Shown: positions 7,958 through 16,719 of the stretch, piece by piece | Layout: the number at the start of each line of letters is the position of its first letter | Numbering within the stretch: position 1 is the first letter of the stretch | Source of the DNA: Acidimicrobiales bacterium | Lineage (GTDB): Bacteria; Actinomycetota; Acidimicrobiia; Acidimicrobiales; Poriferisodalaceae | Length of the DNA stretch: 64,000 nt | Direction of reading: 5' to 3' | NCBI GenBank assembly: GCA_041394185.1 | Contig: JAWKIQ010000004.1 | Span: forward strand, 186,001 to 250,000 | Position numbers and translations under genes: made by a program | The notes under the pieces: model-generated | What the model was told of the DNA's origin: nothing | The model's database searches: none | Seen by the model: only the letters and a program-made list of their open reading frames with translations

Positions 7958-9253
7958 TCACCGGCCGGTCGCCGCCACCCGGGCGATCAAGACGACATTC
8001 GACGACACAAAGGCCTCGATGGGTTCGATCCGGGGAGCTTCGAAGCCGGCGGTGACCAGGAGATCACCGACCACACGCACCGAAGGTCGAATGGCATCTG
8101 GGAGATGCACCCCGAACAATGCTGCCCCAAGGGGCACGGCTCCACTTTCGTCGACGGTGAGCAGGTCGTGCAGTATCAGCAACCCTCCGGGTGCCAGCAC
8201 CTGGCGGACTCGGTCGAGAAGCGCTGCCGCATCTTCGGGCGTTTCGCCTCGGATGATGTTCGACAGCAGAACGGCATCGTAGGAAGCTTTGGGAAGTGAA
8301 GTCCGGTAGTCGCCGGCGATGAAGGAAACCTCGGTGCCCGCAGCGTTGGCGAGTTCGACGACCGAAGCCTGTTCGAGGATGCTCGGGACACAACCGTCCC
8401 ACCGAGCAGCGATCGCCTTCGAGTACTCACCCATCGATCCGCCGATGTCGAGAAGGGTGCATCCGCTCAGGTCGATACCGGCTCGATCGAGCGCGTCGAC
8501 CAGGGCTATTGCCTGGCCCGCGTTCGCGATGGCTGACACGGCGTCGGCGAATCGGCTCGTTGGCCCGATGAACGGGTCGGTAACGCCTATGCCGCCCTCG
8601 GACCAACGCAAGAACAAGTCGTGTCTGGCGTCGTGCAACACCAGCGCGCAGAGGCTCGCGGGCGCATTCCATCGAAGGTATTCGTGGGCGATGGGCCGGT
8701 TGCGAATCGCGTGGTCGGAACCCAGGTCGATCAGCTTCAGACCGTCGAGTACGGCCAGGATCCGTTCGAGGTGTTGTGTGTCGACGCCGAGCCGACTTGC
8801 CAGTTCGTCGGCGGTGCCCGGCGTGTCGGCGATGATGTCGAAGAGGCGCGCCTGCACTGCGTGGCGCAACACAGCGCTCCATCGGTACGCCTGCGCCAAG
8901 CCGATGACTGCGTTGGCCGGCGACGAGCGGGCCTCGGGCACGATGTGGGCCAGGCCATTCGGCTGGGGCTCATGGACCTCGTAGACCTCGACATGGATGT
9001 CCACGTAGAAGCGCGACAGCCGGGTCTCGAGCTCTAGCGGGTCGTGCGCTGTTGCCATGAAGCGGTCGAGATCAGAGGCCGCCGCAAATGCGATCACGAT
9101 CAGGATGCGGTCGTCGTCGGCGGCGTCGCATGCGACATAGGACCACAGGAATCCAGGCTGACGCTCCATGACCTCGTTCCAGCGCCGCTGCCCGTGCAGA
9201 AGCCGCTCGCGGCCGCCTGGCACGGCCCGCAACGCAATCTGTTTGATGATCAT
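7958..9253 (-). CDS. O-methyltransferase fused to an N-terminal ABM-like domain
   Basis: A 431-residue protein. Residues 1-100 look like an antibiotic-biosynthesis-monooxygenase (ABM) ferredoxin-like fold (MIIKQIALRAVPGGRERLL, QPGFLWSYVACD, FYVDIHVEVYEVHEP). Residues about 115-430 form a SAM-dependent O-methyltransferase with a winged-helix dimerisation domain (ADELASRLGVDTQHLERIL), a SAM-binding glycine motif (LLDIGGSMGEYSKAIA) and a C-terminal Rossmann core (LAPGGLLILHDLL). This is the architecture of hydroxyneurosporene/flavonoid-type methyltransferases. It is a single gene, divergent from the DUF222 gene. The substrate is unknown. Confidence 0.85.
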   Translation of the reverse strand: MIIKQIALRAVPGGRERLLHGQRRWNEVMERQPGFLWSYVACDAADDDRILIVIAFAAASDLDRFMATAHDPLELETRLSRFYVDIHVEVYEVHEPQPNGLAHIVPEARSSPANAVIGLAQAYRWSAVLRHAVQARLFDIIADTPGTADELASRLGVDTQHLERILAVLDGLKLIDLGSDHAIRNRPIAHEYLRWNAPASLCALVLHDARHDLFLRWSEGGIGVTDPFIGPTSRFADAVSAIANAGQAIALVDALDRAGIDLSGCTLLDIGGSMGEYSKAIAARWDGCVPSILEQASVVELANAAGTEVSFIAGDYRTSLPKASYDAVLLSNIIRGETPEDAAALLDRVRQVLAPGGLLILHDLLTVDESGAVPLGAALFGVHLPDAIRPSVRVVGDLLVTAGFEAPRIEPIEAFVSSNVVLIARVAATGR

Positions 9254-9468
9254 GAGGCTGGTCTAGCAGGCGCTCATGACATGAATGCTGCTGACTCACC
9301 GGAGGTCACACGAGCAGAAGATCAGAGGTCGACGACCCTGGGTGACTGTCCCATGGGGTCAGTAATGTCGAGCGGGTCGGCTGTGGCTCTGCCTGGCCGG
9401 CGGGTGTTCGATTGCCGCACCCTCGAACCGGCGGTCCTCCAGATGTTCACGATCTTCGAGGAACCGCT

Positions 9469-10674
9469 ATGTCCGTTCTGCTTCATGCTCCGAGTCCGTC
9501 AGCCGTCGACGACTCGCACCGTTCGGTAGGCGACGAGTTGGTGGCGCTGGGGTGGCAAGTCCACGCCAATCAGCACCGGCTGGTCCACCTGGCCGCCCGT
9601 TTCGACGAAGAGCTCGAGTGGTTCTACCAGGGTGTCAAGAGCGCGGCCCAGTGGATTGCCGATCGCCTTGGGATCAGGTCATCGACGGCGCGTGAATGGA
9701 TTCGTGTCGGTTACTCCCTGCGTGAACTGCCGTTGATCGACAAGGCATTGGCAGATCACGAGATCTCTTATGCCAAGGCCCGAATCCTCACCCGTTGGGC
9801 AGACCCCGACAACGAAGCACACCTGCTCGAGCTCGCAGTCGAGCGCTCAGCCGATCGGTTGAGCGTCGCCATCGCCCGGGCTCTGGCCGACGACGGCGAG
9901 ACCGACGAAGAGCGCGATGTCAGGTTGCACGAAGCGCGTTCGGTCACCACGTGGACCGATGGCGACGGCATGACAGTCGTGCGGGTTGTCCTGCCGCCAT
10001 CGGTGGGCAAGTGTGTGGTGGCAGCATTCGACGAGCTCGCTCGCCGCATCGCCGAGTTGCCCGCAGACCTTCCAGCCGATCCGCCTGCGGGCGCGTTTGG
10101 TGGACGGAGCGTGAGCGCTGACAACGCTGAGGGTGAACAAGATCCGCCTGCGGGCGGATCTGATAGACGGCACGTGAGTAATCGACCACAGAGAGCGCTA
10201 CCAGCGGCGTTGCTGGAGATGCGGCGACGGTGGCAGCCTGCCGACGATGGGTGGGTCATCCCGAGTCTGGCCCAACAGCGTGCCGACGCCTTTGTTGCTC
10301 TCTTCCTGACACGCGACGTCCAGGTGAGCACCGAGGTCGTCTTCCACGTTCGAGGCGACGGAGCGACGTTCGACGACGGCACCCCGACCACGAACAGCTC
10401 GATCTTCAGGCTGTTGGACCACGCTTTCGTTCGCCTGCTGATTCATGACGCCCAGCGCAGACCGGTGAACGCGTCGAGCGCCCGACGTCTGCCGACAAAG
10501 CGGCAGCACAGGGTGGTCATGGAGGCCCACGGTCACGAATGCGTTCAGTGCCAGAGCACCGATCTGCTGGTGCTACACCACGAACCGCCCTTCGAGCAGA
10601 CGCACCGTACGGTCACCCACGAACTCGAACCGCGATGTGCCCCGTGTCATCGCGCCCGCCATCGGTCGACCTGA
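9469..10674 (+). CDS. DUF222 domain protein with C-terminal HNH endonuclease motif
   Basis: A 401-residue protein. The ATG at 9469 is preceded by GAGGA seven bases upstream and is preferred over the longer open frame. The N-terminal two-thirds match actinobacterial DUF222 proteins (EWIRVGYSLRELPLIDKALA, ISYAKARILTRWADPDNE). A low-complexity PADPPAG insert lies near 200-235. The C-terminus has an HNH-type nuclease: CVQCQSTDLLVLHHEPPF and CAPCHRARH, with four cysteines that could bind zinc. Such proteins occur in many copies in actinobacterial genomes and are often linked to mobile DNA. Confidence 0.85.
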   Translation: MSVLLHAPSPSAVDDSHRSVGDELVALGWQVHANQHRLVHLAARFDEELEWFYQGVKSAAQWIADRLGIRSSTAREWIRVGYSLRELPLIDKALADHEISYAKARILTRWADPDNEAHLLELAVERSADRLSVAIARALADDGETDEERDVRLHEARSVTTWTDGDGMTVVRVVLPPSVGKCVVAAFDELARRIAELPADLPADPPAGAFGGRSVSADNAEGEQDPPAGGSDRRHVSNRPQRALPAALLEMRRRWQPADDGWVIPSLAQQRADAFVALFLTRDVQVSTEVVFHVRGDGATFDDGTPTTNSSIFRLLDHAFVRLLIHDAQRRPVNASSARRLPTKRQHRVVMEAHGHECVQCQSTDLLVLHHEPPFEQTHRTVTHELEPRCAPCHRARHRST

Positions 10675-10706
10675 TCAGCTGTGCTGGTTGGCTAGATCGT
10701 CAGCGG

Positions 10707-12614
10707 CTATTCGAGGACCTGCTCGCCTGTGCCGAATGGGAATGGTTGGCCGTTGCCGTCGAACATGACGTAGCCGGTGAGGTCGTCGACGACGATCACG
10801 CTTCGTATCGGATCGGGGTTGAATCGGTCGCCGAGCGAGCCGTGAAAAACGGATTCTCCGAAGTTGAATACGCCGCCGTCGCCTCCGATCATCAGGTAGC
10901 CGCTGGGTGAGGCAACCATGCCTACGACCGGACTGGCCAGGGTTACGCCTGGTAGAACCTCGGGCACCGATCCGTAGTAGGCCGCATCGCCGAAGTTGAA
11001 CATGCCTCCGTCGGCGGCGACCATGCGGTATCCGCTCCCGGAGTCTGTGACGGTGATCGCCGAAATCGGGGCGTCCAGGGTTACGCCCGGCAGCACCTCG
11101 GGCACCGATCCACGAAAGGTCGCATCGCCGAACGCAAACAGCCCGCCGTCTGCGCCGACCATGTAGTAGCCATTCCCCGAGGTCGTCGCAACTGTGTCGA
11201 CGACTTCGCCAGCAAGGTCGAACTCGTCGAGATCACCAAAGTGGGCCGCCGCACCGCAGGCGAATACCCGACCGATGTTGGTGAATATCCAGTAGCCGTC
11301 CTCGGCAGGAGTTGGACTCAGGGACGTGGCTCGTTCGCCGCTACGTAGAGCGACACCCGCCGGGGATCCGTCCTTTTGAGCAACGCAGCTTGGGTAGGAG
11401 GTCGCATCCGACCGGGTCTCGACAGTGCCGTTCGCAAGAAGCAAGACATAGCCCTCGCCGACTTCGGCTGCATCTACGACCCCGCGCTCGAGGGGCTCGT
11501 CCAGCGCGGCTACGAGAAGTGGCCCGCCCCACCAAGAGCGGCTGTAGCGCCCAGATGGGTCCTCGCCCGCGTAAACGACAGTCGACCCGTCTGCAGACAT
11601 GACGTACCCCGCCCGGGCCCCACCGCGCTGCACGCCGAGCTCTGGCATCGACACTCGACGGAAGATGTCGAGGCTGCGGTGCCAGACCATGACGTCGGAG
11701 TTGACGTCTGTGTCGTTGTGCACCAAAGGGTCCGGGTGCGCAAACAAGACCTTCTCGCCATCGTCGCTGACGAAGACGTCTGTCGCTGTATCCGGGAACC
11801 GATCCAGGAACAGGACTGTGGTCGAAGTCTCGACGTCGGTGAGGTGTCCGTCCCAGACGACGAACCTTCCCTGTCCCGAGATGGCGGTGTACATGTTGCG
11901 GAACGGCATGTCGACCGTTCCGATGTCAACACGTTCGCCGGTTTGCCAGTCGTGGCGCACGACCTTCTTCGTGGTTCCGTGGAGCTCGACGAACACTGTG
12001 TACCGACCAGTCCTGCTGGTCATCATCCTGCCGCCGATCACGGTTCCAGGGAAGGGCAGCGTCGTTGCGAGCAGCCCGGTGTCCATGTCCAGACGCCCGA
12101 GGCTGACGACGTTGGGCTCTTGGCCGGCAGAGACCGAGAGCAGCCCGATGTAGCGGCCGTCGGCGCTGATCGAGTAGGCCTGTGGTGAAGTCTCCTCCGA
12201 AAGGCTGCTGACTGTCCGCCGCAGCCCGGTCTGTCGATCCAGGCGTTCGAACCTGATCGGGGAGCCATCGGCGGGCACAACCGAAACGAGGATGTACCGA
12301 CCGTCATCGGAAAGATCGTAGGGCCGGGCGACGTCGCTGCCGAACGCGGGTTGCAGTGCGACCACTTCGCCAGTGGATCGGTCGGTGAGCATCGGTGCGC
12401 TGCGCCCCCAGCGAGTCGCCTCATCTGCCCACAAGACGTACCGCCCATCGCTACTGATCGCAGTCGGTCCGCGGTCGACGGCCAACCGAGCGCCACCAGT
12501 CGGGTCGTCCATCGGAAGCAGTGCCGGGTTGGCGTCGACTCGACGAACTCCAGCAATAGTCGCTATCGCTAGCAAAGCGATTGCTACCAACCAGCGCACA
12601 CCTGGCATCGACAT
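10707..12614 (-). CDS. Secreted protein with TolB-like and FGDA-type propeller repeats
   Basis: A signal peptide (VRWLVAIALLAIATIAGVRR) is followed by about 400 residues of WD40/TolB-like blades (ISSDGRYVLWAD, LSDDGRYILVS, ISADGRYIGLL). A C-terminal set of about five repeats of the form GYYMVGADGGLFAFGDATF-GS follows (near 11250-10707). These latter repeats are typical of secreted Acidimicrobiia proteins. The ATG at 12614 follows a GGTGGGAG ribosome site; another ATG lies two codons on. No anchor or enzymatic motif is seen. It is probably a secreted beta-propeller with a binding role. Confidence 0.75.
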   Translation of the reverse strand: MSMPGVRWLVAIALLAIATIAGVRRVDANPALLPMDDPTGGARLAVDRGPTAISSDGRYVLWADEATRWGRSAPMLTDRSTGEVVALQPAFGSDVARPYDLSDDGRYILVSVVPADGSPIRFERLDRQTGLRRTVSSLSEETSPQAYSISADGRYIGLLSVSAGQEPNVVSLGRLDMDTGLLATTLPFPGTVIGGRMMTSRTGRYTVFVELHGTTKKVVRHDWQTGERVDIGTVDMPFRNMYTAISGQGRFVVWDGHLTDVETSTTVLFLDRFPDTATDVFVSDDGEKVLFAHPDPLVHNDTDVNSDVMVWHRSLDIFRRVSMPELGVQRGGARAGYVMSADGSTVVYAGEDPSGRYSRSWWGGPLLVAALDEPLERGVVDAAEVGEGYVLLLANGTVETRSDATSYPSCVAQKDGSPAGVALRSGERATSLSPTPAEDGYWIFTNIGRVFACGAAAHFGDLDEFDLAGEVVDTVATTSGNGYYMVGADGGLFAFGDATFRGSVPEVLPGVTLDAPISAITVTDSGSGYRMVAADGGMFNFGDAAYYGSVPEVLPGVTLASPVVGMVASPSGYLMIGGDGGVFNFGESVFHGSLGDRFNPDPIRSVIVVDDLTGYVMFDGNGQPFPFGTGEQVLE

Positions 12615-12711
12615 CGACTCCCACCTTCTGTTCTTCCACGCCTTGGCGCCACACAAAGTACCCGCATCGGCGCGGCGTCACTGGTGAGCCGTCCCTCTCC
12701 CGAGAGCTGCG

Positions 12712-13959
12712 CTATTCGTCGATGGCTTGATACACGACCGAGCGGAAAGTGCGGTCGGGTAGTTCGGGACCGGTCATGTATTGGGCCATGAACAGTCCGA
12801 CCAGGTCTTCGGTGGGATCGACCCAGTAGTACGTCTTCGCGGCTCCGGCCCAGCCGAACTCGCCTGTCGAGCCCGGTCCCTGGCTGGCGCCGACGTCCAC
12901 CATCACGCGTGAACCGAGGCCAAAGCCGAGGCCCGGCGAGGGCATACCCATGATCTCGAACGGCAGAAGGTGGGCAGGCACCCGATTGGTGTGCATCAGC
13001 TCGAGCGTCTTGCGCCCGACTACGCGCACTCCGTCGAGGACTCCACCGTTGGCCAGCATCTGGGCAAAGCGGTAGTAGTCGTCGATCGTCGAGAACAGGC
13101 CGAGCCCGCCGCGCACGAACGTTTCGGGGGTCGAGGTGGGATAGGTCTCGTCGACGTCGATGCGCTCGTTGAAGCCGGCGAGGGCAGCCTCGACCAGGTT
13201 GCCGGCGTGGTAGCCGTTGCCGACGAGGTCGGGCAGGCCATACATGGCCGACAGCCTGTGTGCTTTGTCGTCGGGAACGCCGAATTCGGTGTCTGACATG
13301 CCGAGGGGTTGGAAGATCCGCTGGGCCAGGAAGTCGCCGAGCGGCTGGTCGGCTATCACCTCGATCAGGCGGGCGGCCACATCGATGCCCACCGAGTAGT
13401 GCCAGCGCTCACCCGGCTGGAAGGCCAAAGGCAGGGACGCGATGGTCTCGATCAGCTCGTCGAGAGGGCGCGAGGCATCGTTCATGACGCGGGCCTCGCG
13501 GTAGAGCTCGGCCACCGGATTGTCGAGCATGAAGTCGTAGGTGAGTCCGCTGGTGTGACCCAGCGCATCGCCGATGCTGAACGGCCGCACCGCATCGACC
13601 ATCGAACCGTCGGCCTCCATGACCTTCTGCGCCGCAAACGACGGCAGGAATGCTGCGACGGGCTGCTCGAGCTGGAAGCGACCCTCCTCGTGCAACAGCA
13701 TCAGCGCTGTCGACACGATGGGCTTGGTCATCGAGTAGATCCGAAAGATGGTGTCGTCGGCCATCGGCACACCCGCCTCGGCGTCCTGGTGACCGTGCAG
13801 GCTGCGGTGTACCACCTGGCCCCGCCGGGCGACGATGGTGCTGATTCCGCGAACCACCCCACGGTCGACGTATTCCTGCATGGCGGGGCCGATGCGTTCG
13901 AGCCGTTCGCCAGACACGCCCACAGCAGCCGGGTCTTGTGTAATCGAGATGGCGCTCAT
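12712..13959 (-). CDS. Serine hydrolase, class C beta-lactamase / esterase family
   Basis: A 415-residue protein with the catalytic SxxK motif SMTK (Ser76, Lys79) in IFRIYSMTKPIVS, the family signature GHTSGLTYDF and a YSVG box acting as the usual YxN-like element. No signal peptide is visible, so it is probably cytoplasmic, as are many EstB-type esterases of this family. It lies 43 bases downstream of the PhyH-type dioxygenase gene on the same strand and may belong to the operon containing the selenoprotein. Confidence 0.88.
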   Translation of the reverse strand: MSAISITQDPAAVGVSGERLERIGPAMQEYVDRGVVRGISTIVARRGQVVHRSLHGHQDAEAGVPMADDTIFRIYSMTKPIVSTALMLLHEEGRFQLEQPVAAFLPSFAAQKVMEADGSMVDAVRPFSIGDALGHTSGLTYDFMLDNPVAELYREARVMNDASRPLDELIETIASLPLAFQPGERWHYSVGIDVAARLIEVIADQPLGDFLAQRIFQPLGMSDTEFGVPDDKAHRLSAMYGLPDLVGNGYHAGNLVEAALAGFNERIDVDETYPTSTPETFVRGGLGLFSTIDDYYRFAQMLANGGVLDGVRVVGRKTLELMHTNRVPAHLLPFEIMGMPSPGLGFGLGSRVMVDVGASQGPGSTGEFGWAGAAKTYYWVDPTEDLVGLFMAQYMTGPELPDRTFRSVVYQAIDE

Positions 13960-14002
13960 GGTGTGACACTAGTGCGCATGGGCCTAGAGCTCGCGTGGCG
14001 GG

Positions 14003-14758
14003 TCAGGTTGGTCTGCCCATCGCCGTCGCGTTGAGGCCCAGGTGATCGGTCCCAGCCACAACGGGCAGCACATGGTTTTGCGAGTCGTAGGTCAGGACCT
14101 TGACCAGCGGGGGTATGAAGCGGATCGATAGCCCACAGCGGGGCAACGCCGACCGGTTCGGGTCGGAGTGATGCAGCACCCGCTCATTGAACAAGATGAA
14201 CTGTCCGGGCTCGAGTTCGATGTCGATCGCGGCGTCAACATCGACAGCCGCCGGATCGGCCATCTCGAGAAACGCCATGTCGGGGGTGGCCGGGATGTGG
14301 GGGACGAGTTTGCGGTGCGAACCGGGGATGATCTGTAGGCACGCGTTCTCGGTTGTGACCCGGTCGATCGCGAGCCAGGCCGAGATGATGACGGCCGGCT
14401 CGAGTGGCCAATAGTTGGCGTCTTGGTGCCAGGGGATCTCCTTGGAACCGGGGCCCTTGTCGAAGAAATGTGCTCTCCACAACAGCAGATCGGGGCCGTA
14501 GACGCTTGCCGCCCTTTCGACGATTCTCGGATGGGTAGAGAGGTCGAAGGCAAGGGCGTCGTCGAGGAACCGATTGTGGTGAAGTGGCACGTGCCTGGCG
14601 TGAAAGCCGCGCTCGGGATAGGGGTCGGGCGGGCGCTGGAGCAGGGCCGATATCGCCGGCCGCAGAGCTGCGACCTCGTCGGGTTCGAGAGCGGTGAACG
14701 GGCCCACCCACCCGTCTGTGTGAAAGCGATCGATTTCGTCTCGGCCCGTTGAACGCAC
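14003..14758 (-). CDS. Phytanoyl-CoA dioxygenase (PhyH) family protein
   Basis: A 251-residue Fe(II)/2-oxoglutarate-dependent oxygenase. The metal triad is visible as His111-x-Asp113 in IPWHQDANYW and His196 in ERVLHHSDPNRS; Arg202 probably contacts 2-oxoglutarate. The GTG start at 14758 follows a GAGGT ribosome site and lies 8 nt after the UGSC stop codon; a longer open frame upstream merely shadows that gene. It probably hydroxylates a small molecule related to the upstream UGSC operon. Confidence 0.85.
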   Translation of the reverse strand: MRSTGRDEIDRFHTDGWVGPFTALEPDEVAALRPAISALLQRPPDPYPERGFHARHVPLHHNRFLDDALAFDLSTHPRIVERAASVYGPDLLLWRAHFFDKGPGSKEIPWHQDANYWPLEPAVIISAWLAIDRVTTENACLQIIPGSHRKLVPHIPATPDMAFLEMADPAAVDVDAAIDIELEPGQFILFNERVLHHSDPNRSALPRCGLSIRFIPPLVKVLTYDSQNHVLPVVAGTDHLGLNATAMGRPT

Positions 14759-14766
14759 CGGCGACC

Positions 14767-15594
14767 TCAGTGCTGCAGGCGCGGGTCGTCCAACTCGATC
14801 TGCGCGCCCGGGCCCAGATGCTGGGCCGCTTGCATCTCGAAGATGGGAATCAGGTGGGTCGCAGGCATGACGCACTCGGCGCACGCCTGGTCGGGGATGT
14901 GCAGCACCAGCCGCACCGTTCGAGCGTCGAGGTACGAGCCAGTCAGGTCGGCGCCGTCGGACCGAAGCCCGGCTGCGAGGTCTTCGATCAGCGCGTCCAG
15001 CGCGCCGTCGGGGTCGGTCTGTTTGTTGCCTGGCTGAATGGCGCCTTGGTCGGCATCGCTGGGCCATGGCACGCCGTCGACCAGCAGCGCCTCGACGTAT
15101 GGGGCGGCCTGGCGAGCCCTGCTTCGCAGCTGGTCAAGGGTCAGGCTGGTGATCGGGTGATCGACCTGCACGAACCGGTAGCCGGGCATCGATTGCAGCT
15201 CGGCCAAGGCGTTGCACGTCGCTACGAACGGCTTGGTGACGATGGCTGCGGCGGGCACGCCGAGCTTTTCGAAGATGATCGAGTCGAGCACACTGCCCGA
15301 CGAGCACGAACCTCAGTCGCCGATGGCCGAGATGATGGCCATTGCCTGCTCGGCGAACGGCCTGGCGGTTTCCATACTGCCCAGATACCCGGGGCCGGGG
15401 CTCAGCTTGATCACCTCGGCGATGTCGTATCGGTGCCGCAGCTCTTCGACCACCATCTCCATCAGCTCCATGCCGTGGGTCTTGGTGTTGTGAACCAAGC
15501 CGATGACCGCTCCGTCGAGCGTGGCCAGGCGAGGGGCGGGGTCTACCAGCGCGGTCGATGCCGGTGGGCGGGGGTCGTGGATGAGAACCGTCAT
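14767..15594 (-). CDS. UGSC-family selenoprotein (in-frame UGA read as selenocysteine)
   Basis: The frame starts with MTVLIHDPRPPAST at 15594 (ATGA overlap with the upstream gene) and runs to a TGA at 15315-15313 after AIISAIGD. It then continues in the same frame, GSCSSGSVLDSIIFEKLG and on to DDPRLQH. The TGA followed by Gly-Ser-Cys makes U-G-S-C, the signature of the UGSC (seleno)protein family, with Sec at residue 94 of 275. A perfect stem-loop starts 11 nt after the UGA, where a bacterial SECIS is expected. The catalytic role is unknown; a redox U...C pair is likely. Expression needs SelA, SelB, SelC and SelD, not seen in this window. Confidence 0.85.
15283..15301 (-). promoter_or_regulatory. 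Candidate bacterial SECIS element
   Basis: On the transcribed minus strand, 11 nt after the UGA, GUCGGGCA-GUG-UGCUCGAC forms an uninterrupted 8-bp stem (one G-U pair) with a three-base GUG loop, so the apical G lies 20 nt after the UGA. Bacterial SECIS hairpins sit within the coding region just 3' of the UGA, with a small apical loop containing G that SelB binds. Confidence 0.7.
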
Positions 15595-16703
15595 GGCAAC
15601 ACGATCTCCTTGGTGACAGGGGCAACGATACGGGCGCGGCTCCACGATGGGAAAAAGGCCGAGTGGCCGCCGGCCGAACCCCCGCCGGCGAACAGCGAGA
15701 TGTCGTCGGGTCCCCAGCCCCGGTGGATCATCCGCTGGTCGTCACCTGGGCCGATGGTCTGGCTGCCAGAAGGGCGCCAGTTGGGCGAACTCCAATCGGG
15801 GTCGGAGCCGGCAGCTTCGATCTTGCCCATGGCCTTCAGGTCGGCGAGCGACCGACAGGCGTGTTCGTACAGGAACTCTTGCACCCGCGTGCGGTCCCAG
15901 CCGGCCGCACCGATCTTGTGGGCGTGTTCGGGAGCAAAGACGACGATCGAGTAGCCAGGTGAGAAGCTGCCGCCGGCCGCCATCGTGTCGGCGAAGCAGC
16001 GCAACAAGATCTCGGGGTCTGCAGCGCCGTGATTGACGATGTTGTGGCCCGCCTCGGCCGGGAACACGGTGACGGTAGACGCCGACGGGTCGAAGCCGAG
16101 GGTGGTGTGAAACGGTTCCCAGGGGCTGGCGGCCTCGTCCTCTCCGAAACACATCGCGTACTTGCCAGGGTTGCCCTGGGTCGACTTGTCGAGCACTCCG
16201 GGAATTGCCGAAAGACAGTTGCGAAGCACCAGCCGGACGGTGCGCCCGATGGTGGCGTTGGCCCGGAAACCCGGCCCGAACAGGTTCTCGCGATAGTGCA
16301 CGCCGATCTGATCTCGAATGGGGCCGTTGACCACAATCAGCATCGCCGCCCCACCGGTGCTGGTGGTCGGAAGGTGCAGGCGAAACCTCGGCTCTGACAT
16401 GGCCTGCAACACAGCCCCGATCACGGGGAAGTAGTCGGGGGTTGCGCCGGCCATCACGGCGTTCACGGCTGCCAGGTGGGCGCTGACGGAGATATTGCGA
16501 GACGACTCGTGCAGCAGTACGTCCTCGGCCGCCCAGACCCCGCCGGCCAGCATGGCGCTAACCAGCTCGTCGGTGGGCGGCACGACTGGCAACCCGTCGG
16601 TGAGGCCCAGTTCGTAGAGCCGTTCGATCGCCTGCCACGGGTCGTCCACCTCGATGAGGGGACGCCTCTGACTGCCTGGACGGACGAGGTCCTCGGGCAG
16701 CAT
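15591..16703 (-). CDS. Conserved protein of unknown function, partner of the UGSC selenoprotein
   Basis: A 370-residue cytoplasmic protein from the ATG at 16703; the frame is open a little further upstream. Notable segments are LTDGLPVVPPTDELV, AAVNAVMAGATPDYFPVIGA, LIVVNGPIRDQIG, GPGFRANATIGRTVRLVL, NPGKYAMCFGEDEAASPWEP and SIVVFAPEHAHKIGAAGW. I recall proteins of this type beside UGSC genes, but cannot name a fold or reaction. Its TGA overlaps the selenoprotein ATG, so the two are translated together and probably act as one complex or consecutive steps. Confidence 0.7.
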   Translation of the reverse strand: MLPEDLVRPGSQRRPLIEVDDPWQAIERLYELGLTDGLPVVPPTDELVSAMLAGGVWAAEDVLLHESSRNISVSAHLAAVNAVMAGATPDYFPVIGAVLQAMSEPRFRLHLPTTSTGGAAMLIVVNGPIRDQIGVHYRENLFGPGFRANATIGRTVRLVLRNCLSAIPGVLDKSTQGNPGKYAMCFGEDEAASPWEPFHTTLGFDPSASTVTVFPAEAGHNIVNHGAADPEILLRCFADTMAAGGSFSPGYSIVVFAPEHAHKIGAAGWDRTRVQEFLYEHACRSLADLKAMGKIEAAGSDPDWSSPNWRPSGSQTIGPGDDQRMIHRGWGPDDISLFAGGGSAGGHSAFFPSWSRARIVAPVTKEIVLP

Positions 16704-16719
16704 CGGATTCGCCTGTGGC

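Noticed and set aside
14767..15291. Two separate genes (14767-15291 and 15313-15645) instead of a selenoprotein
   Set aside because: The frame is continuous through a single TGA that falls exactly in the U-G-S-C motif, a suitable hairpin follows, and the second part has no ribosome site at its GTG.
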